NCBI GenBank assembly: GCA_004005435.1
Contig: RZWH01000001.1
Span: 806,001-870,000 of the forward strand
Direction: 5' to 3'
Length of the DNA stretch: 64,000 bases
Source: Rhodobacteraceae bacterium CCMM004
Lineage (GTDB): Bacteria > Pseudomonadota > Alphaproteobacteria > Rhodobacterales > Rhodobacteraceae
Made by a program: the position numbers and the translations under genes. Positions within the stretch are counted from its first letter, which is position 1; each line of letters starts with the position of its first letter. Below, in pieces: positions 18,899-27,302 of the stretch. The notes below the pieces were generated by a model. It was not told the DNA's origin. It did not search any database and saw only the letters and a list, made by a program, of their open reading frames with translations.

Positions 18899-19033
18899 GT
18901 GGCACAGCACGAACACGGCTCGATGAACATCGAAGCGCAGGAACGAACATTCGAGAAATTCGTGTCTTGGGTGACGCGGAGCACGATCGTCATCATCGTT
19001 CTGCTGATCCTGCTGGCGCTGATCAACGGCTAG
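18899..19033 (+). CDS. aa3-type cytochrome c oxidase subunit IV
   Basis: A 44-residue, one-helix protein that starts at GTG18899: MAQHEHGSMNIEAQERTFEK, then a C-terminal helix STIVIIVLLILLALING. The H-GSM-I-xQExTF pattern followed by a short helix is characteristic of the small subunit IV of alphaproteobacterial aa3 oxidases, which lies beside subunits I-III. It is separate from any oxidase core genes in this window. CGGGGAC serves as ribosome site. Confidence 0.85.
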   Translation: MAQHEHGSMNIEAQERTFEKFVSWVTRSTIVIIVLLILLALING

Positions 19034-19034
19034 G

Positions 19035-19658
19035 ATGCGGGCGACTGCGATCCGGCTGATCGCCGCGCTGGCGGTCGCCGCGGGCCTCGCGGGCTGCGGC
19101 GAGTCGGTGATGGCCCCGGCCGAGGAGGTGGCGGCGCGTGCCTACACCCACCCCGGACCGTCCAGCCTCACGCTCTATACGGTCATCAACAACCGCAACG
19201 GATCGGGGGCCCATACCGGCCTGTTGATCAACGGCAGCCAGCGGGTGCTGTGGGATCCGGCCGGATCCTTCTATCACCCCGGCGCGCCCGAGCGGAACGA
19301 CCTGCTCTACGGCATCGCGCCGGACATCCGGCGGGTCTATATCGACTACCACGCGCGGATCACCTTTCGCGTCGTCGAACAGACGGTGGAGGTCCCGCGC
19401 GAGGTGGCCGACCAGGCGATCCGCCTGGCCCAGCAGGCCGGGCCGGTGGGCCCCGCGCGGTGCGCGATCAGCACCGCGCAGATCCTGAATGCCCTGCCCG
19501 GCCTCGACGGGATGCCGGTGAGCTATTACCCCAAGGCGCTGATGAACGCCTTTGCCGAACTGCCCGGCGCCACGGCGCGCACGATCACCGACGAGGACGC
19601 CGACGACAATCACGGCGTGATTTTCACCCGCAGATATGCAGAGGACCCCATCGACTGA
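19035..19658 (+). CDS. lipoprotein of unknown function
   Basis: A 207-residue predicted lipoprotein: signal peptide with lipobox LAGC (Cys21), then a mature domain with LTLYTVINNRNGSGAHTGLLI, a short His-containing loop and a RRVYIDYHARITFRV strand pair. The GAHTGLLING region could recall NlpC/P60-like or DUF4105-like folds, but no full catalytic set is visible. It starts immediately after the oxidase subunit stop (TAGG-ATG). Confidence 0.7.
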   Translation: MRATAIRLIAALAVAAGLAGCGESVMAPAEEVAARAYTHPGPSSLTLYTVINNRNGSGAHTGLLINGSQRVLWDPAGSFYHPGAPERNDLLYGIAPDIRRVYIDYHARITFRVVEQTVEVPREVADQAIRLAQQAGPVGPARCAISTAQILNALPGLDGMPVSYYPKALMNAFAELPGATARTITDEDADDNHGVIFTRRYAEDPID

Positions 19659-19680
19659 GGGCCCGACGAGGAGGACGACG

Positions 19681-19977
19681 ATGGACGATCAGACCCGGAT
19701 CGAACTCGAGGCGGCCGCGTTTCGCCGCCTGCGCGACCATCTGGCCGACCGCACCGACGTGCAGAACATCGACATGATGAACCTCACCGGGTTCTGCCGG
19801 AACTGTCTGAGCCGCTGGTATCAGGAGGCCGCCAACGAGCGCGGCATCGAGATGACCAAGGACGAGGGGCGCGCGGCGTTCTACGGGATGCCCTACGACG
19901 AGTGGCGAGCCCAGCATCAGACCGAAGCGAACGACGCTCAGAAGGCCGCCTTCGCCAAGAGCCACCCGGACCACTGA
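19681..19977 (+). CDS. DUF1244 domain protein
   Basis: A 98-residue protein nearly all DUF1244: VQNIDMMNLTGFCRNCLSRW with a CxxC pair and a YGMPYDEWRAQHQ tail. Function is unknown. AGGAGG precedes ATG19681. It closes this run of small genes and is followed by a hairpin at 19984-20001. Confidence 0.88.
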   Translation: MDDQTRIELEAAAFRRLRDHLADRTDVQNIDMMNLTGFCRNCLSRWYQEAANERGIEMTKDEGRAAFYGMPYDEWRAQHQTEANDAQKAAFAKSHPDH

Positions 19978-19983
19978 CGCCGC

Positions 19984-20001
19984 GGGGAGGAGTCCCTCCC
20001 C
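19984..20001 (+). terminator. hairpin after the DUF1244 gene
   Basis: GGGGAGG pairs with CCTCCCC around the loop AGTC. No T-run follows, so it is a possible terminator only. The remaining spacer to 20177 shows nothing further. Confidence 0.4.
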
Positions 20002-20177
20002 CCTGTGGACAACTCGGTGGGCGGTTTTGCGCCGTCCCGCCCCATCGGCGCCGGACCCGCGCGGCGGGCTGCCCCGCCAACGTCGGGAAATAGCGGAATT
20101 CGCCGCAAAACACTGCGGAGATGGAGGCGGCGCGCCGCTCCGTGCCCGAACTGCCCCATGTGGACAGACGCCGCCGC

Positions 20178-20462
20178 TCACTCGTTGATGTCGGTGTCCC
20201 AGGTCTTGACCTGGCCGCGCCGCACGCCCAGCACCCGGCGCAGCACGACCGCAGCGGCCAGCGACAGGCCCGCCCAGATGACCAGGAGCAGGGCCAGCGA
20301 CGGTGCGGCGATCCCGAGCACGCCGAAGCCGAGGCCGAGACCCACCAGGGCCGCACCGATGGCCAGGCCCAGGAACACGAAAGCGGGGGCAAAGACCTCT
20401 AGGATCGCAAGCGCCAGCGCCCCCGCGATCCAGACCCACCAGAGCGTGTGCAGGTCCGCCAT
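20178..20462 (-). CDS. NfeD family membrane protein (short form)
   Basis: A 94-residue protein: two or three hydrophobic helices (HTLWWVWIAGALALAILEVF to LALLLVIWAGLSLAAAVVL) and a short tail. The OB domain of full NfeD is mostly missing, as in the short NfeD1b type that pairs with slipins. Its ATG overlaps the stop of the SPFH gene by 1 bp. Confidence 0.85.
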   Translation of the reverse strand: MADLHTLWWVWIAGALALAILEVFAPAFVFLGLAIGAALVGLGLGFGVLGIAAPSLALLLVIWAGLSLAAAVVLRRVLGVRRGQVKTWDTDINE

Positions 20463-21349
20463 CAGCCCCGCCCTTTGAGCATCCGAAACGCCTCGCCAAA
20501 GGCGTCGACGGCGGCGGCGGGCACCACCAACATCTGGCTGCCCTGACCGCGGGCCACGTCGGCCATCGCCTCCACCTGCTTCAGCGCCACCTGATACTGC
20601 GCCGCCTCCAGCCCGTTGTCGCGGATCGCGGCGGCGACCACGCCGGTGGCGTAGGCTTCGGCATCGGCCTCGATCCGCCGCGCCTTGGCCGCCTGCTCGG
20701 CGGCATAGAGTTCGGCGTCGGCGTTCAGCTCCACCGCCCGCTTGTGCCCCTCGGCCTCGGTCACGGCGGCGCGGCGGGCGCGCTCGGCGTTCAACTGTTG
20801 CAGCATCGCCTCGCGCGTGGCCTGGTCGAGGTTCACGTCCAGGATCTCGGCCCGCGTGACCTCGATCCCCCAGTCCTCCACCGCGTCCTCGACCTGGGCC
20901 TTGATCTTGAGGATCAGCTCGGCGCGGTTCGACTGCACCTCGTCCAGCTCCATCTGCCCGATCTCGGCGCGGACGATCCCGGCGACGGTGGTGGCGATGG
21001 CCGCGTCCACGTCGCGGATGCGATAGACGGTGCGCTCGGGCTCCAAGATGCGGTAGAACACGCTGGTTTCGACCTGCACCAGCACGTTGTCCGAAGTGAT
21101 CGCGTCCTGCTGCGCGTTCGGCAACTGCCGCTCCAGCACGCTGACCTTGTGTCGCACCACGTCGAGGAACGGCACGATCAGGTTGATCCCCGGGCCCAGC
21201 ACCGATTTCAACCGGCCGAAGCGTTCGACCACGTGTTTTTCCGACTGCGGCACGATGCGCACGCCCAGGAGCAGGCACAACAGCAGGAAAACCGCCACCA
21301 GAACCAGAACCAGGTTCCGCGACAGAAAGTCGAGGATGAGGTCTTCCAT
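20462..21349 (-). CDS. SPFH/Band 7 protein (slipin/paraslipin type)
   Basis: A 295-residue membrane-anchored protein. It has one N-terminal helix (about 8-30), an SPFH domain from VRIVPQSEKHVVERFG to LDVNLDQATREAM, and a long Ala/Glu coiled coil (about 170-240). It would form oligomeric rings in membrane microdomains and support membrane-protein quality control. The NfeD partner follows directly. It lies 16 bp after the D-amino acid transaminase gene. Confidence 0.9.
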   Translation of the reverse strand: MEDLILDFLSRNLVLVLVAVFLLLCLLLGVRIVPQSEKHVVERFGRLKSVLGPGINLIVPFLDVVRHKVSVLERQLPNAQQDAITSDNVLVQVETSVFYRILEPERTVYRIRDVDAAIATTVAGIVRAEIGQMELDEVQSNRAELILKIKAQVEDAVEDWGIEVTRAEILDVNLDQATREAMLQQLNAERARRAAVTEAEGHKRAVELNADAELYAAEQAAKARRIEADAEAYATGVVAAAIRDNGLEAAQYQVALKQVEAMADVARGQGSQMLVVPAAAVDAFGEAFRMLKGRG

Positions 21350-21365
21350 GTCCGTCCTCCGGCGG

Positions 21366-22220
21366 TCAGAGTGCGGCCTTGCGGCTCTCTTCTAGATAGA
21401 TTTCGCGCAGGCGCCGCGCAACCGGACCGGGCGTGCCGTCGCCCAATGTCACGCCGTCGATCCCGACCACCGGCATGACGAAGGCCGAGGCGGACGTGAC
21501 AAAGGCCTCGTCCGCCGCCTTGGCCTCCTCGACGGTAAAGGCCCGCTCCTCGACCTTCATCTGCGCCTCGCGGGCGAAGCGCAGGACCGCCGCGCGGGTG
21601 ATGCCGTGTAGGATCTCGTGGCCCAGTTGGCGGGTGACGATGGTGCCGCCCTTGACGATGTAGGCGTTGTTCGAGGTGCCTTCGGTCACGTGGTCGTCCT
21701 CGACCATCCAGGCGTCGTCGGCACCCTCGGCCTTGGCCGCCATCTTGGCCATGGAGGGATACAGCAGCTGCACGGTTTTGATGTCGCGGCGGCCCCAACG
21801 CTGATCGGGGACGGTCACGATACGCAAGCCGCGATCGGCGGCCGGGTTGTCGGCGAGGCCCGGCTTGGCCTGAGTGAACAGCACGATGGTCGGCTCGGGG
21901 TCGTCGGGATAGGCGAAGTCGCGGTCGGCCGCGCCCCGCGTCACCTGGAGATAGACCAGCCCGTCGGTTATGCCGTTGCGGCGCACCAGGTTGCGGTGCA
22001 CCTCCAGGAGATCGTCGTCCGAAATGGGATTGGCCATGTCCAGCTCGGTCAGCGAGCGGTTGAGCCGCGCGCAGTGGCCGGGAAAGTCGATCAGCTTGCC
22101 GTCCAGAACGCTCGTCACCTCGTAGACCCCGTCGGCGAACAGGAACCCCCGGTCGAAGACCGAGACGGTCGCCTCCTCCTCGGGCAGGTAGCGGCCATTG
22201 ACATAGACGGTGCGGCTCAT
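21366..22220 (-). CDS. dat: D-amino acid transaminase
   Basis: A 284-residue fold-type IV PLP enzyme. The start TVYVNGRYLPEEEATVSVFD, Lys148 in RRDIKTVQLL (the PLP Schiff-base lysine) and the phosphate loop AYIVKGG fit D-amino acid or branched-chain aminotransferases. The setting with dgcA/dgcN favours D-alanine/D-glutamate interconversion. Its start is 33 bp from the Nudix gene stop, in the same leftward run. Confidence 0.85.
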   Translation of the reverse strand: MSRTVYVNGRYLPEEEATVSVFDRGFLFADGVYEVTSVLDGKLIDFPGHCARLNRSLTELDMANPISDDDLLEVHRNLVRRNGITDGLVYLQVTRGAADRDFAYPDDPEPTIVLFTQAKPGLADNPAADRGLRIVTVPDQRWGRRDIKTVQLLYPSMAKMAAKAEGADDAWMVEDDHVTEGTSNNAYIVKGGTIVTRQLGHEILHGITRAAVLRFAREAQMKVEERAFTVEEAKAADEAFVTSASAFVMPVVGIDGVTLGDGTPGPVARRLREIYLEESRKAAL

Positions 22221-22253
22221 CGGCGGATCCTCGGTCGTTGGTGTCGGGGCCTT

Positions 22254-22850
22254 CTAGCCCGCTGCGCCGCCGGGGAACAGATGCAGCGCGGCGTATTGCA
22301 GCAGGATCACCGTCTTGGCGCAGACGATGCGCCCGTCGGCCACCGCGGCCAGGGCCTCCTCGAACTCCATTTCGACCGGCGCGACCTCCTCGCCCTCGTG
22401 CGGCAGGCCGCCGCCCGGGCCCCGGGGGGCGGCGGCATCGTAGGTGGCGACCAGGAACACCTGGCGCGCCGCGACCGTGCCGGGCAGCATCAACAGATCG
22501 TAGACCGGCCGCACCGCGCCCAGGGTCAGGCCCAGCTCTTCCTGCGCCTCGGCCCGGCAGCGCGTCTCGGGATCGGCGCCGTCGAGATATCCCGCCGCCG
22601 CTTCGAGCAGGAGTTCGTCGCGCCCCGCCACATAGGCCGGCCAGCGGAACTGCCGCACCAGCATGACGCGGCGCCGGTCGGGGTCGTAGGGCAGGAACAC
22701 GCAGCCATCCTTGCGCTCCAGGCATTCGCGCTCCAGGGGGATCCAGGCACCGCTCTCGGTGCGCCAGTCGAGATGCGTGCGGGTCAGGCGGGAAAAGCCC
22801 TCCGACAGCACCGCCCGCGCGCGAATGCGGATGCGGTGCCCGACGCTCAT
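22254..22850 (-). CDS. Nudix hydrolase (YffH/ADP-ribose pyrophosphatase-like)
   Basis: A 198-residue Nudix protein. The N-terminus resembles the GDP-mannose/ADP-ribose pyrophosphatase group. The Nudix box region is AAGYLDGADPETRCRAEAQE followed by ELGL: the EAQEELG metal-binding glutamates are kept, but the usual Arg before them is Ala, and the first box Glu is Ala/Asp. Activity may therefore be weak or altered. It is coupled to dgcA by an ATGA overlap. Its connection with D-amino acids is unexplained. Confidence 0.85.
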   Translation of the reverse strand: MSVGHRIRIRARAVLSEGFSRLTRTHLDWRTESGAWIPLERECLERKDGCVFLPYDPDRRRVMLVRQFRWPAYVAGRDELLLEAAAGYLDGADPETRCRAEAQEELGLTLGAVRPVYDLLMLPGTVAARQVFLVATYDAAAPRGPGGGLPHEGEEVAPVEMEFEEALAAVADGRIVCAKTVILLQYAALHLFPGGAAG

Positions 22851-23815
22851 CCCCACAGCTCCGGGTCGGGCGGGTGGACCTGCGCGCCTTCGAAGCGCAG
22901 TGCCGGATGGCGGTCCTCGGCCAACAGCATCGGGCCGTCGATATCGACCACCTCGGCCCCCTGCGCCGCCAGGTGCGCCGGCGCCATGGCCAGGCTCGAC
23001 CCCACCATGCAGCCCAGCATGATGCCATAGCCCTCGGCCCGGGCGGCCGCCACCAGGGCCAGCGCCTCGGTCAGGCCGCCGGTCTTGTCCAGCTTGACGT
23101 TCACCATGTCGTAGCGCCCCTTGAGCGCCGGCAGCGATGCGCGGTCGTGGCAACTTTCGTCGGCGCAGACCGGCAGGGGGTGCGCGATCTCGCTCAGCAT
23201 GGCGTCGTCGCCCGCGGGCAGCGGCTGCTCCACCAGGTCCACGCCGAGCCGCACCAGATGCGGCGCCAGATCGGAATAGACCTCGGCCGTCCACCCCTCG
23301 TTGGCGTCGACGATGAGGTGCGTGTTGGGGGCGCCCTGGCGCACCGCCTCCAGTCGCGGCATGTCTTCGGGCGTGCCCAGCTTGATCTTCAGGAGCGGTA
23401 GATACGCAACACGGGCGGCAGCGGCCCGCATCGCCTCGGGCGCGTCGAGCGAGAGGGTGAAGGCCGTGGTCACGGGGCGGGGCGCAGGCAGGCCGGCCAC
23501 CTCCCACACGCGGCGGCCGCTGGCCTTGGCCTCCAGGTCCCACAACGCGCAGTCCGCGGCGTTGCGCGCCGCGCCGGGCGGCAGCGCCTCCTGTAACGCG
23601 GCGCGGGTCAGACCCTCGGGCAGGCCCTCGATCTGGGCCGTCACGCTGTCGAGACTCTCGCCGTAGCGCGCATAGGGCACGCATTCGCCGCGCCCCGTCG
23701 CGCCGCCCTGCGTGGCGGTGACGGTCAGCACCTTGGCCTCTGTCCGGCTGCCCCGCGAGATGGTGAAGGTCTGCGCCAGGCGGAACGTGTCGGCGGCGAC
23801 CGTCAGGCGGGTCAT
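22847..23815 (-). CDS. dgcA: N-acetyl-D-glutamate racemase / dipeptide epimerase DgcA
   Basis: A 322-residue enolase-superfamily enzyme of the L-Ala-D/L-Glu epimerase group. Acid-base lysines are Lys145 (KIK at 143-145) and Lys241 in VNVKLDKTGG. Metal ligands are Asp170 (VDANEGW), Glu196 (VEQPLP) and Asp219 (CADES). Next to dgcN, it fits the pathway in which D-glutamate is acetylated by DgcN and then racemised by DgcA to N-acetyl-L-glutamate. Cell-wall peptide recycling is the alternative. ATGA overlaps join it to both neighbours. Confidence 0.88.
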   Translation of the reverse strand: MTRLTVAADTFRLAQTFTISRGSRTEAKVLTVTATQGGATGRGECVPYARYGESLDSVTAQIEGLPEGLTRAALQEALPPGAARNAADCALWDLEAKASGRRVWEVAGLPAPRPVTTAFTLSLDAPEAMRAAAARVAYLPLLKIKLGTPEDMPRLEAVRQGAPNTHLIVDANEGWTAEVYSDLAPHLVRLGVDLVEQPLPAGDDAMLSEIAHPLPVCADESCHDRASLPALKGRYDMVNVKLDKTGGLTEALALVAAARAEGYGIMLGCMVGSSLAMAPAHLAAQGAEVVDIDGPMLLAEDRHPALRFEGAQVHPPDPELWG

Positions 23816-24813
23816 GTGCCCATCAGCGCGTCGACGAGCGGCCCCGCGCCGAAGCGGTAGGGATCGGTGCAGGGCAGACGCATCCGCGCGCCCGTCTCGG
23901 CCACAAGCTGCGCCGCCGCGGCGTCGTCCAGCGCGCGGGTGTTCAGCGACACCCCCACCACCCGGCAGGCCGGATTGACGATACGGGCGAGCGGCAGGAC
24001 GGTGTCGCGCAGCGCTTCCAGCGTCGGCAGGCCGTAATGCGGCAGGCCGCGCATGTGGGTCCGCGTCGGCTCGTGACACAAAATCAGCGCATCGGGCGCG
24101 CCGCCGTGGATCAGCGCCATGGTCACGCCGGAGAACGAGGGGTGATAGAGGCTCCCCTGCCCCTCGATATGGTCCCAGTGGTCGGCATCGTTGTCGGGGG
24201 TCAGCCATTCGACCGCGCCTGCCATGAAGTCGGCGATCACCGCGTCCAGGGGCACGCCCTCGCCGGTGATCAGGATGCCGGTCTGTCCCGTGGCGCGAAA
24301 GGTCGAAGGCAGGCCGCGGCTGCGCATCTCGGCGTCCATGGCCAGCGCGGTGTACATCTTGCCCACCGAACAGTCGGTGCCGACCGCGAGACAGCGCTTG
24401 CCCGACCGCGGCGTGCCGTCGGCGATGGGATAGTCGTCCTCGGGCAGGCGCACGTCGTGCAGCGCCCGGCCCGCCGCATCGGCGGCCGCCACCAGCGCGG
24501 GGTCGTTGCGCAGGAGCGTGTGGAGCCCCGAAGCCAGGTCGTAGCCCGCCTCCAGCGCCGCGACCATCGCGTCGCGCCAGGCCGGAGAGAACCGCCCGCC
24601 GCGGTTGGCCACCCCGATCACCATGGTCTGCGCGCCTTCGGCCCGCGCCTCCTCCAGCGTCATGTCCGGCACGCCGCAATCCGCCCCGCAGCCGGGCAGG
24701 CGAAACTGGCCGACGCAGTGCTCGGGCCGCCAGTCGGCGATGCCCTGCGCCACTTTGGCAGCGAGCTGGTCCGGGGCGTCACCCAGAAAGAGCAGGTAGG
24801 GGGTCTCGATCAC
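23812..24813 (-). CDS. dgcN: N-acetyltransferase DgcN (DUF1611 family)
   Basis: A 333-residue DUF1611-family protein with an N-terminal Rossmann-like part and a P-loop GTDCSVGK (145-152) in the C-terminal domain. The paired arrangement DgcN-DgcA is the reported D-glutamate catabolic module, in which DgcN makes N-acetyl-D-glutamate. It is the first gene of the leftward operon. The YafY-type regulator ends 72 bp upstream on the same strand. Confidence 0.88.
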   Translation of the reverse strand: MIETPYLLFLGDAPDQLAAKVAQGIADWRPEHCVGQFRLPGCGADCGVPDMTLEEARAEGAQTMVIGVANRGGRFSPAWRDAMVAALEAGYDLASGLHTLLRNDPALVAAADAAGRALHDVRLPEDDYPIADGTPRSGKRCLAVGTDCSVGKMYTALAMDAEMRSRGLPSTFRATGQTGILITGEGVPLDAVIADFMAGAVEWLTPDNDADHWDHIEGQGSLYHPSFSGVTMALIHGGAPDALILCHEPTRTHMRGLPHYGLPTLEALRDTVLPLARIVNPACRVVGVSLNTRALDDAAAAQLVAETGARMRLPCTDPYRFGAGPLVDALMGT

Positions 24814-24885
24814 CTCTGGCCTCCGTCGCGTCGGGTCCGCCCAGGGAAAGCGGATCGGCGTGCGCGTGTCGAGTCCCGCCGCCCC

Positions 24886-25494
24886 TCAGCCCGGACGCGG
24901 AGCCGAAATGTTGATCCGTCCCCAGGCGTCCTGGGCATGGCTGCCACCTTTGTCATCGCCCAGAGTCCAACCGTCCGCCGTGAGGGACAGCCCGACCGGG
25001 GCAACCTCGACCTCCCGGTCGGAGAAGGCGCGCAGGCGGACGCGGCGGCACTCGCGCACCGCGCGGGCCAGGGCCGGCACGCGGGCGTCCACCGGCGCCG
25101 CCAGAGTGTCATCGGCGAAGGCCGCCTGCGCCGCGGCCATGCGCGCCCGGGGCCGGTCCGAGAACGCTTCGAACAGCTTGGCCTGCGCCCGCCGCGCGGC
25201 GGGACCGAGCCCGATCGCGGCGACGAAGGCGGGCACATGGCCCAGGATCAGTCCCATCGCCACCGCCTCGTCCGCGTCGAGCGCCGCCAGCCGCAGGCGG
25301 TAGTCGAAGCCCAGCTCGACGCCCCCCCGCGCGCCCTGATGCACGATCACCGGCAGCCCCGCCTCGGTCAGGGCGTCGAGGTCGCGCAGGACCGTGCGCC
25401 GCGACACCTCCAGCTCGGCCGCCAGCGCGCCGCAGGTCATCCGCCCCCGGTTCTGGAGCAAGAGCAGCATGTGCAGAATGCGGGCGGCGCGCAT
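24886..25494 (-). CDS. YafY-type transcriptional regulator (HTH + WYL-like domain)
   Basis: A 202-residue regulator. The N-terminal winged HTH is CGALAAELEVSRRTVLRDLD, followed by a helical linker and a degenerate WYL-type C-terminal domain (VRLRAFSDREVEVAPVGL). A strong site, GGAGGAG, precedes ATG25494. It is divergent from the 134-residue gene at 25584, and a palindrome sits between them. It may also be read into dgcN, 72 bp downstream. Confidence 0.85.
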   Translation of the reverse strand: MRAARILHMLLLLQNRGRMTCGALAAELEVSRRTVLRDLDALTEAGLPVIVHQGARGGVELGFDYRLRLAALDADEAVAMGLILGHVPAFVAAIGLGPAARRAQAKLFEAFSDRPRARMAAAQAAFADDTLAAPVDARVPALARAVRECRRVRLRAFSDREVEVAPVGLSLTADGWTLGDDKGGSHAQDAWGRINISAPRPG

Positions 25495-25507
25495 CTTTCT
25501 CCTCCGA

Positions 25508-25530
25508 TATACGACAGTAGATGTCGCATA
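25508..25530. promoter_or_regulatory. probable operator of the YafY-type regulator
   Basis: CGACA at 25512-25516 and TGTCG at 25522-25526 form an inverted repeat with a 5-bp centre, flanked by TATA and CATA. It lies in the 89-bp spacer between the divergent regulator and the 25584 gene, 18 bp from the regulator start. This arrangement is typical for autoregulating YafY proteins. Confidence 0.65.
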
Positions 25531-25583
25531 TGCCCCTCTATAGGGGGACGCTCAGGACGCCGCCAACACGAAAGGAGAGGCCG

Positions 25584-25988
25584 ATGACGCTGGTGAGCTA
25601 CGGGTCGGGGACCGAGGACGACCCCTGGGTGCTGCGCACGCCGCCCGGCACGTCGGAATACCACGCCTGGCGGGACGGCGACGCGCTGGCCGTGCAGGTG
25701 GGCAAGACGCGCCTGTCCTACCAGTGGCGGGCGCTGGACGACGCGGCCGAGATGCTGGCCGCGCACGGCGACTGGATGCCCCTGGGCAACGCCGACGAGG
25801 GCAAGCCAGTGAAGGAAGGCACGCTGGAGGCCTGGGCCCGGTCCCCCGACAACCCGGTGGGCGGCTACTACGGCCTGCGCAAGGGCTATCGCGGGCGGTT
25901 CGCCAACTACGTGACGCCGGTGCTGGAGATGATGGGCCGGGTCGAACTGGAGCACAACGCGCGCAACAACCGCGTCAGGGCGCTCTGA
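25584..25988 (+). CDS. conserved protein of unknown function, YafY-regulator partner
   Basis: A 134-residue soluble protein. Noted stretches are YGSGTEDDPWVLRTPPGTSEY, WMPLGNADEGKP and a C-terminal YYGLRKGYRGRFANYVTP. The TEDDPWxLxTPPGTSEY pattern suggests a DUF6855-like family, but I am not sure. AAAGGAGAG precedes the ATG. It is divergent from the YafY-type regulator and probably controlled by it. Confidence 0.75.
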   Translation: MTLVSYGSGTEDDPWVLRTPPGTSEYHAWRDGDALAVQVGKTRLSYQWRALDDAAEMLAAHGDWMPLGNADEGKPVKEGTLEAWARSPDNPVGGYYGLRKGYRGRFANYVTPVLEMMGRVELEHNARNNRVRAL

Positions 25989-26081
25989 CGCCCCCGTGGT
26001 GGGGCTCGCCCCATGCACCTCGGCCGGCACGGTGCGCCGGATCGCAAGGCCCGAGTCTCCGCGACGTTTTCAGCCCTCTTC

Positions 26082-26227
26082 TCCCGCCCGGCGGGCACCG
26101 CCGGGCAGCGCCGTCCCGCCCCCCCGGGGGCGGCGCTTCTGGCGAGGACCGTGCCATCGCTGCGTCGCGGATGCTTGCGGGACTGTCGGACACCACACAA
26201 CCGCGCCCCGGCGGGACGGCGCTGCCC
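26082..26227 (+). repeat. dispersed inverted-repeat element, copy B
   Basis: Perfect 18-bp arms lie at 26103-26120 and 26210-26227, identical to those of copy A. The element occupies most of the 272-bp convergent spacer between the 25988 and 26262 gene ends. Confidence 0.85.
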
Positions 26228-26261
26228 TCGGGGTGAGCGCGATGGCAATGGGCTCGACCCG

Positions 26262-27119
26262 TCAGGCGGAAGCGGGATCGCCCTGAGCCTCCAGCGCCGC
26301 CCAATCGTCCTCGATCCACCCCTTGATCGTCAGAGCCTCGGTCCAGCGGTCCGACATCTCGCGGCCCGCGGCATCGGTCATGGCGTATTCCGGCGGGCCG
26401 AGTTCGCACAGGAACACGCAGTCGCCCTCGGTATTGCGCGCCCGCCAGTCCGCCAACCCCTGCCGCCACCAGCCGCGGAACAGGTCCACCCACTTGGCGT
26501 GCTGGGGGAAGTCCAGCTGCACCTGGATCTGCTGCCGGCTCGCCACCCGGCCCTGGAAGCTGTCGGAGCGATGCAGGATGCGGGCGATCATCGCCTCCTG
26601 CTCCGCGCTCAGGGGCAGCTTGAACTCGCGATCCACGACATAGTGCGACAGGTCGGCGCAGAGCCGCATGTCGGGCAGCCGCTCGATCAGTTGCAGGGTC
26701 GCGTAGAGGTCGTTGGTGATGCAGTTGCGGTGGGTCTCGAACTGGATCGGCACGCCCGCGGCCTCGGCCATCGCGATCCAGCGGGCGACGACCGGCACCA
26801 TCTCGTCCACCGTTACCGGCATCACCTGTCCGATGACCACGACAAAGGGGCTGCCCATGTCGCGGGCCATGGCGAGCGTCTCGCCCAGGCTGTCCACCGT
26901 CGGGGGAAAGGCGACGATCAGCGGCGTCAGCCCATGGCGCTCCAGATGCGGGGCGATGGCGCGGACCTGCGCCACGTCCGCCGCGCCGAGGTCGAGGGCC
27001 AGGCCGTCGTAGCCCGCCGCGGCGACCTTTTCGCAGACAGCGGCATCGTCCAGCAGGACGCCGCTCGCATCGTGCGGCCGCATCGCCCAGAGCGAGGTGA
27101 AGATGCGCAGCCGCCGCAT
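26262..27119 (-). CDS. xylose isomerase-like TIM-barrel protein
   Basis: A 285-residue protein of the AP-endonuclease-2/sugar phosphate isomerase fold. Recognisable strands are YDGLALDLG, PIQFETHRNC (metal-ligand Glu and His) and MRLCADLSHYVVDREF (Asp and His). Such proteins are isomerases, epimerases or dehydratases acting on sugars or inositols. The precise substrate is unknown. It is divergent from mcl1. Confidence 0.8.
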   Translation of the reverse strand: MRRLRIFTSLWAMRPHDASGVLLDDAAVCEKVAAAGYDGLALDLGAADVAQVRAIAPHLERHGLTPLIVAFPPTVDSLGETLAMARDMGSPFVVVIGQVMPVTVDEMVPVVARWIAMAEAAGVPIQFETHRNCITNDLYATLQLIERLPDMRLCADLSHYVVDREFKLPLSAEQEAMIARILHRSDSFQGRVASRQQIQVQLDFPQHAKWVDLFRGWWRQGLADWRARNTEGDCVFLCELGPPEYAMTDAAGREMSDRWTEALTIKGWIEDDWAALEAQGDPASA

Positions 27120-27234
27120 CCTAGGCCGCCGCCCCCAAGGCCGATCGGACCGTCAGGGGTTCCCCACGCATCGCACCCTCCCGTGTCGGTTCCTCAGCAT
27201 GGGTGTCGATGATCGCCCGGGTCAACCCGGCACC

Positions 27235-27263
27235 TTGTGCAGACTCGCGCAATATTCTATCGC
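27235..27263 (+). promoter_or_regulatory. candidate promoter for mcl1
   Basis: TTGTGC at 27235-27240 and TATCGC at 27258-27263 are 17 bp apart, 40 bp before the mcl1 ATG. Pattern evidence only. Confidence 0.35.
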
Positions 27264-27302
27264 CGCGGCAGACGATCCCGAAACGAACTGTCCGAGGTTC
27301 CG

